A stretch of 7,741 bases of DNA, from NCBI GenBank assembly GCA_001782645.1, contig MFPH01000043.1:1-7741 (forward strand), given 5' to 3'. This stretch comes from Candidatus Levybacteria bacterium RIFCSPLOWO2_12_FULL_37_14. GTDB taxonomy: Bacteria; Patescibacteriota; Microgenomatia; Levybacterales; UBA12049. The position numbers and the translations under genes are program-made. Below the pieces are notes generated by a model that saw only the letters and a list, made by a program, of their open reading frames with translations, did not search any database and had not been told where the DNA came from. Shown here piece after piece: positions 5,683 through 7,741 of this stretch (positions within the stretch are counted from its first letter, which is position 1; every line of letters begins with the position of its first letter).

Positions 5683-5711
5683 TTGTTTTTAATATCAAGC
5701 TTTGCTATAAT
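5683..5711 (+). promoter_or_regulatory. Extended -10 promoter of rpsB
   Basis: TTGTTT (5683-5688), a 17-nt spacer and a perfect TATAAT (5706-5711), with TG one base before the -10 (TGCTATAAT). The predicted start is near 5718, giving a leader of about 124 nt before rpsB. Confidence 0.65.
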
Positions 5712-5720
5712 TTCGGAATT

Positions 5721-5742
5721 ACCCTTCGACATCGCTCAGGGT
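5721..5742. repeat. Imperfect palindrome ACCCT...AGGGT in the rpsB leader
   Basis: The arms ACCCT (5721-5725) and AGGGT (5738-5742) enclose TCGACATCGCTC. The look is that of a short dispersed palindromic repeat common between genes in small bacterial genomes; only one copy is in this window. It would form the first hairpin of the rpsB leader. Confidence 0.5.
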
Positions 5743-5751
5743 AAATACACA

Positions 5752-5837
5752 CATTCCGGGTTAAGTCCTGAATAAAAATTTTGTCCGGAATGGCGGGTCC
5801 CGCCTTCGCTAAAGCTACGGCGGGCAAAGAAGGACTT
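5752..5837 (+). promoter_or_regulatory. Structured rpsB leader with a loop complementary to the ribosome binding site
   Basis: CATTCCGG (5752-5759) pairs perfectly with CCGGAATG (5785-5792), leaving a 25-nt loop. Within that loop AAGTCCT (5763-5769) is an exact complement of AGGACTT (5831-5837), which holds most of the rpsB Shine-Dalgarno AAGGA (5830-5834). Such a loop-to-site pairing would form a pseudoknot-like fold and block initiation. S2 in other bacteria represses its own mRNA through a leader, so autoregulation is a reasonable but unproven reading. Confidence 0.45.
5799..5824. repeat. GC-rich palindrome CCCGCC...GGCGGG before rpsB
   Basis: CCCGCC (5799-5804) pairs with GGCGGG (5819-5824) around TTCGCTAAAGCTAC, which can add a small inner GC pair. 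A further GGCGGG at 5792-5797 could pair with the same CCCGCC only with an impossible 1-nt loop. The block is much more GC-rich than its surroundings and ends 5 nt before the Shine-Dalgarno. It looks like an inserted dispersed repeat. Confidence 0.55.
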
Positions 5838-5841
5838 TATT

Positions 5842-6726
5842 ATGAGAGAGATTACATTAGAAGAATTATTGGAAGCCGGTTGTCATTTTGGTCACCAAGT
5901 TACAAGAAGCAACCCCAAAGCCCGCGATTTTATTTTCGAAGCCCGCGATAATATCCATATTATTGATCTAGCCAAAACAAAAGAAGGCTTGGAAGAAGCC
6001 GCCGCTTTTGTCAAAGATTTGGCCTCCAAAAACGGCGTGATGGTTGTTGTTGGGACCAAAAGACAAGCGCGTACAATAGTGGAAGAGGAAGTAAAAAGAG
6101 CTTCTGCAGAGCAGAATTCGGATAATAATCTTTTTTACATTACCAATCGTTGGGTAGGAGGACTTTTGACAAATTTCGCGGAGGTTTCCAAAAATTTCAA
6201 AAAATACTCAGATTTCGTCACGGATTTACAGGATGATGAGGTCAAAGCAAGATATACGAAAAAAGAAGTCGGAGGATGGGAAAAAGAAAAAAACAAATTG
6301 GAAAATCTTTATGGGGGAGTTGCCAAAATCACCAAAAAGCCCGATTGTCTCTTCATAATTGATTCCCATTTAGAAGATTTGGTAGTCAGGGAGGCTTTGG
6401 TAACGCATATTCCAACAGTGGCTTTGGTTGATACCAACGCGGATCCTGCGATTATTGATTATCCAATTCCTGCAAATGATGATGCGGTCGGTTCAATCAA
6501 GCTGATTGTGAGTTTCATTATTGACGCATGGATTGAAGGCCGAAAACTCGCGAAAGACGCGAAAGATAAGGAGATCGCTAAAATCGCGAAAGAAGAACAA
6601 GATGCGAAAAATACGAAAGAGAAAGAGCTCACGAAAAATGCGAAAAAAGAGAAGATCGCAAAAAACGCTAAGGAGATAGAAACTAAGAAAGTTAAGAAAT
6701 CTAAAAGTGAAAAATCAACAAAGTGA
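5842..6726 (+). CDS. rpsB: 30S ribosomal protein S2
   Basis: A 294-residue small-subunit protein that binds the 30S head-body junction with S1-type factors. Family motifs: LLEAGCHFGHQ (residues 9-19), FIFEARDNIHIIDLAKT, VVGTKRQA, TNRWVGGLLTNF, FIIDSHLEDLVVREA and NADPAIIDYPIPANDDA. The S2 core ends near residue 236; then comes a charged tail of about 58 residues with five 9-residue repeats (AKDAKDKEI, AKIAKEEQD, AKNTKEKEL, TKNAKKEKI, AKNAKEIET) and a Lys/Ser end. ATG at 5842 has a good Shine-Dalgarno, AAGGA, 7 nt upstream. It is the first gene of a translation cluster with tsf; the next gene overlaps its end by 20 nt. Identity is certain. Confidence 0.97.
   Translation: MREITLEELLEAGCHFGHQVTRSNPKARDFIFEARDNIHIIDLAKTKEGLEEAAAFVKDLASKNGVMVVVGTKRQARTIVEEEVKRASAEQNSDNNLFYITNRWVGGLLTNFAEVSKNFKKYSDFVTDLQDDEVKARYTKKEVGGWEKEKNKLENLYGGVAKITKKPDCLFIIDSHLEDLVVREALVTHIPTVALVDTNADPAIIDYPIPANDDAVGSIKLIVSFIIDAWIEGRKLAKDAKDKEIAKIAKEEQDAKNTKEKELTKNAKKEKIAKNAKEIETKKVKKSKSEKSTK
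6550..6684 (+). repeat. Five 27-nt repeats encoding the S2 tail
   Basis: Five diverged units of 27 nt encode nonapeptides of the form A-K-x-A-K-x-x-x-x (residues 237-281 of S2). The repeat is clearer in the protein than in the DNA, and the pattern continues weakly to the stop. It is predicted to form a charged helix or a disordered RNA-binding tail. Confidence 0.75.
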
Positions 6727-7123
6727 TAAAATCCTGTACAAAGAGTTAAGTTATCAAATTGTCGGAGCTTTGTTTGATGCTTTTAAGAGTTTAGGATCTA
6801 ACTATCAGGAGAAATATTGTCAAAGAGCAGTTGAAATATTTTTAATAAAACGTAAAATTCCATTTAAGAGAGAAGTGCCGGTTAAAATTGCAATTGACAA
6901 CAATCTAATTGGTAGACATTTTTTGGATTTTCTGATAAGTGATTCTGTTATATTGGAGCTTAAAAAGGGAAATAAAGACAATATGTCGGATGTTAAGCAA
7001 GTTTTGATGTATTTAAAAACAACAGGACTAAAGCTTGGAATACTTGCTTATTTTGGCAGCAACGGAGTAACATATAAAAGAATTATCAATTCTGATTCGC
7101 GACATTCGCAAATGAATTCGTGA
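6707..7123 (+). CDS. GxxExxY family protein (PD-(D/E)XK nuclease-like)
   Basis: A 138-residue protein resembling the GxxExxY family, which has a restriction-endonuclease-like fold and no settled function. Visible: helix YKELSYQIVGALFDAFKSLG; the signature region GSNYQEKYCQRAVEI (E35; Cys occupies the final Tyr position, with a Tyr just before it); EVPVKIAI; and HFLDFLISDSVILELKKG, which supplies D74 and E84-L-K86 as in a PD-(D/E)XK site. QVLMYLKTTG and LGILAYFGSNGV follow, as in the family. The likely start is GTG at 6707, overlapping rpsB by 20 nt, with no Shine-Dalgarno; translation may be coupled to rpsB. The exact start is uncertain because the frame is open further upstream. It sits unusually between rpsB and tsf and appears more AT-rich than rpsB, suggesting insertion. 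TGA stop. Confidence 0.85.
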   Translation: MKNQQSDKILYKELSYQIVGALFDAFKSLGSNYQEKYCQRAVEIFLIKRKIPFKREVPVKIAIDNNLIGRHFLDFLISDSVILELKKGNKDNMSDVKQVLMYLKTTGLKLGILAYFGSNGVTYKRIINSDSRHSQMNS

Positions 7124-7130
7124 TTTTAGT

Positions 7131-7136
7131 GAGAAG
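7131..7136 (+). promoter_or_regulatory. Ribosome binding site of tsf
   Basis: GAGAAG is the only Shine-Dalgarno-like motif before tsf. Its spacing is 5 nt to TTG 7142 and 11 nt to ATG 7148, so it does not settle the start by itself. Confidence 0.5.
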
Positions 7137-7147
7137 CAACATTGAAT

Positions 7148-7606
7148 ATGAGCATTGACATGAAATTGCTTAAACAATTGAGGTTAGAAACTTCCGTAAG
7201 TATTGCTGACTGTAGAAAGGCTTTGGAGGAGTCAAAAAATGATTATAAAAAAGCCTTGGATTGGGTTTGCAAGAATGGTTTGGAAAAAGCCGCGAAAAAA
7301 GCCGATAGGGAAACACCACAGGGATTAGTTGAATCTTATATTCATCAAAATGGCCGGGTTGGCGCGCTGGTTGAGGTTTCCTGCGAGACTGATTTTGTTG
7401 CCCGAACAGACATATTTAAGAATCTCGTACACGAAATATGCATGCAGATAGCGGCCATGAATCCAAAAGATGTAAAAGCCTTACTAGAGCAAGAGTACAT
7501 TAGAGACGGATCAAGAAAAATGGGAGATTTGGTTAAGGAAGCAATTGCAAAATTAGGCGAAAATATTGTAATCAAAAGATTCCAGCGTTTCGAAATCGGA
7601 GAATAA
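7148..7606 (+). CDS. tsf: Elongation factor Ts, short form
   Basis: A 152-residue nucleotide exchange factor for EF-Tu. Motifs: the N-terminal UBA-like domain (LLKQLRLETSVSIADCRKAL, KALDWVCKNGLEKAAKKA), then QGLVESYIHQNGRVGALVEV and the EF-Tu-contacting CETDFVAR, ending with KLGENIVIKRFQRFE. It stops about where the first core subdomain of E. coli EF-Ts (283 residues) ends, so the second core subdomain, the coiled coil and the C-terminal module are absent. Short EF-Ts forms are known in several lineages, and the frame shows no sign of damage, so this is probably functional. ATG at 7148 is chosen; GAGAAG (7131-7136) lies 11 nt upstream. TTG at 7142 (5 nt spacing) and ATG at 7160 are alternatives. 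It is 18-24 nt downstream of the GxxExxY gene, in one operon with rpsB. Confidence 0.94.
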   Translation: MSIDMKLLKQLRLETSVSIADCRKALEESKNDYKKALDWVCKNGLEKAAKKADRETPQGLVESYIHQNGRVGALVEVSCETDFVARTDIFKNLVHEICMQIAAMNPKDVKALLEQEYIRDGSRKMGDLVKEAIAKLGENIVIKRFQRFEIGE

Positions 7607-7620
7607 TTTAAATACCTGTT

Positions 7621-7741
7621 ATGGAAACAGAAAGTAGAATTTGTTATTCACCTGAATCAATGTGGGCAAGAGAACTCGAATTTAAGGCTAAATTTGGGCC
7701 AAATGCGGAAATTTACGATCCGGAAAATGTGAACAAAGCAA
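7621..7741 (+). CDS. Start of an unrecognised gene, cut by the window end
   Basis: ATG at 7621, 14 nt after the tsf stop, opens a frame running to the end of the window: 40 codons, METESRICYSPESMWARELE and onward, ending in PENVNKA. No motif is recognised. It is not an obvious pyrH or frr, the genes that often follow tsf. There is no Shine-Dalgarno. The tight spacing suggests co-transcription with tsf. Too little is visible to say more. Confidence 0.55.
   Translation, partial: METESRICYSPESMWARELEFKAKFGPNAEIYDPENVNKA

Noticed and set aside
5714..5758. CGGAAT at 5714-5719 could pair with ATTCCG at 5753-5758, competing with the 5752-5792 hairpin as a two-state switch.
   Set aside because: The predicted transcription start is near 5718, so most of the upstream arm would not be in the RNA.

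Overview
The window looks like part of a small-genome bacterium of the Candidate Phyla Radiation (Patescibacteria, probably Microgenomates-like). This is inferred from the AT-rich coding style, several genes without a Shine-Dalgarno sequence, a very short EF-Ts, a lysine-rich repeat tail on ribosomal protein S2, and short palindromic repeats between and inside genes. TGA is used as a stop (S2 and the gene after it), so the genetic code is the standard bacterial one. No tRNA, rRNA or CRISPR array was seen, and no stretch longer than about 300 bases lacks a gene.

Left part (1-1582): the end of thymidylate synthase (thyA), a small GIY-YIG endonuclease gene on the opposite strand, and dihydrofolate reductase (folA). 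The endonuclease gene sits between two inverted copies of a 27-nt palindromic repeat (695-721 and 1044-1070), giving a 376-bp unit that looks like an inserted cassette. A second, unrelated 12-bp palindrome lies in frame inside folA.

Middle part (1603-4992): a 680-residue protein of unknown function on the minus strand, with a proline/lysine linker and a possible RelE-like C-terminal domain, is divergent from serine hydroxymethyltransferase (glyA). ThyA, FolA and GlyA together make the thymidylate cycle: GlyA makes methylene-tetrahydrofolate, ThyA uses it to make dTMP and releases dihydrofolate, and FolA reduces that back to tetrahydrofolate.

Right part (5043-7741): two small divergent genes of unknown function, then a translation cluster of rpsB (S2), a GxxExxY/PD-(D/E)XK-like gene overlapping the end of rpsB, tsf (short EF-Ts) and the start of an unrecognised gene cut by the window end. 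rpsB has a good extended -10 promoter and a leader of about 120 nt. One leader hairpin loop is perfectly complementary over 7 nt to the rpsB ribosome binding site.

Two start styles coexist. rpsB and tsf have Shine-Dalgarno sequences. Four other genes have a -10-like hexamer only 7-12 nt before the start codon and no Shine-Dalgarno, which suggests leaderless or nearly leaderless mRNAs.
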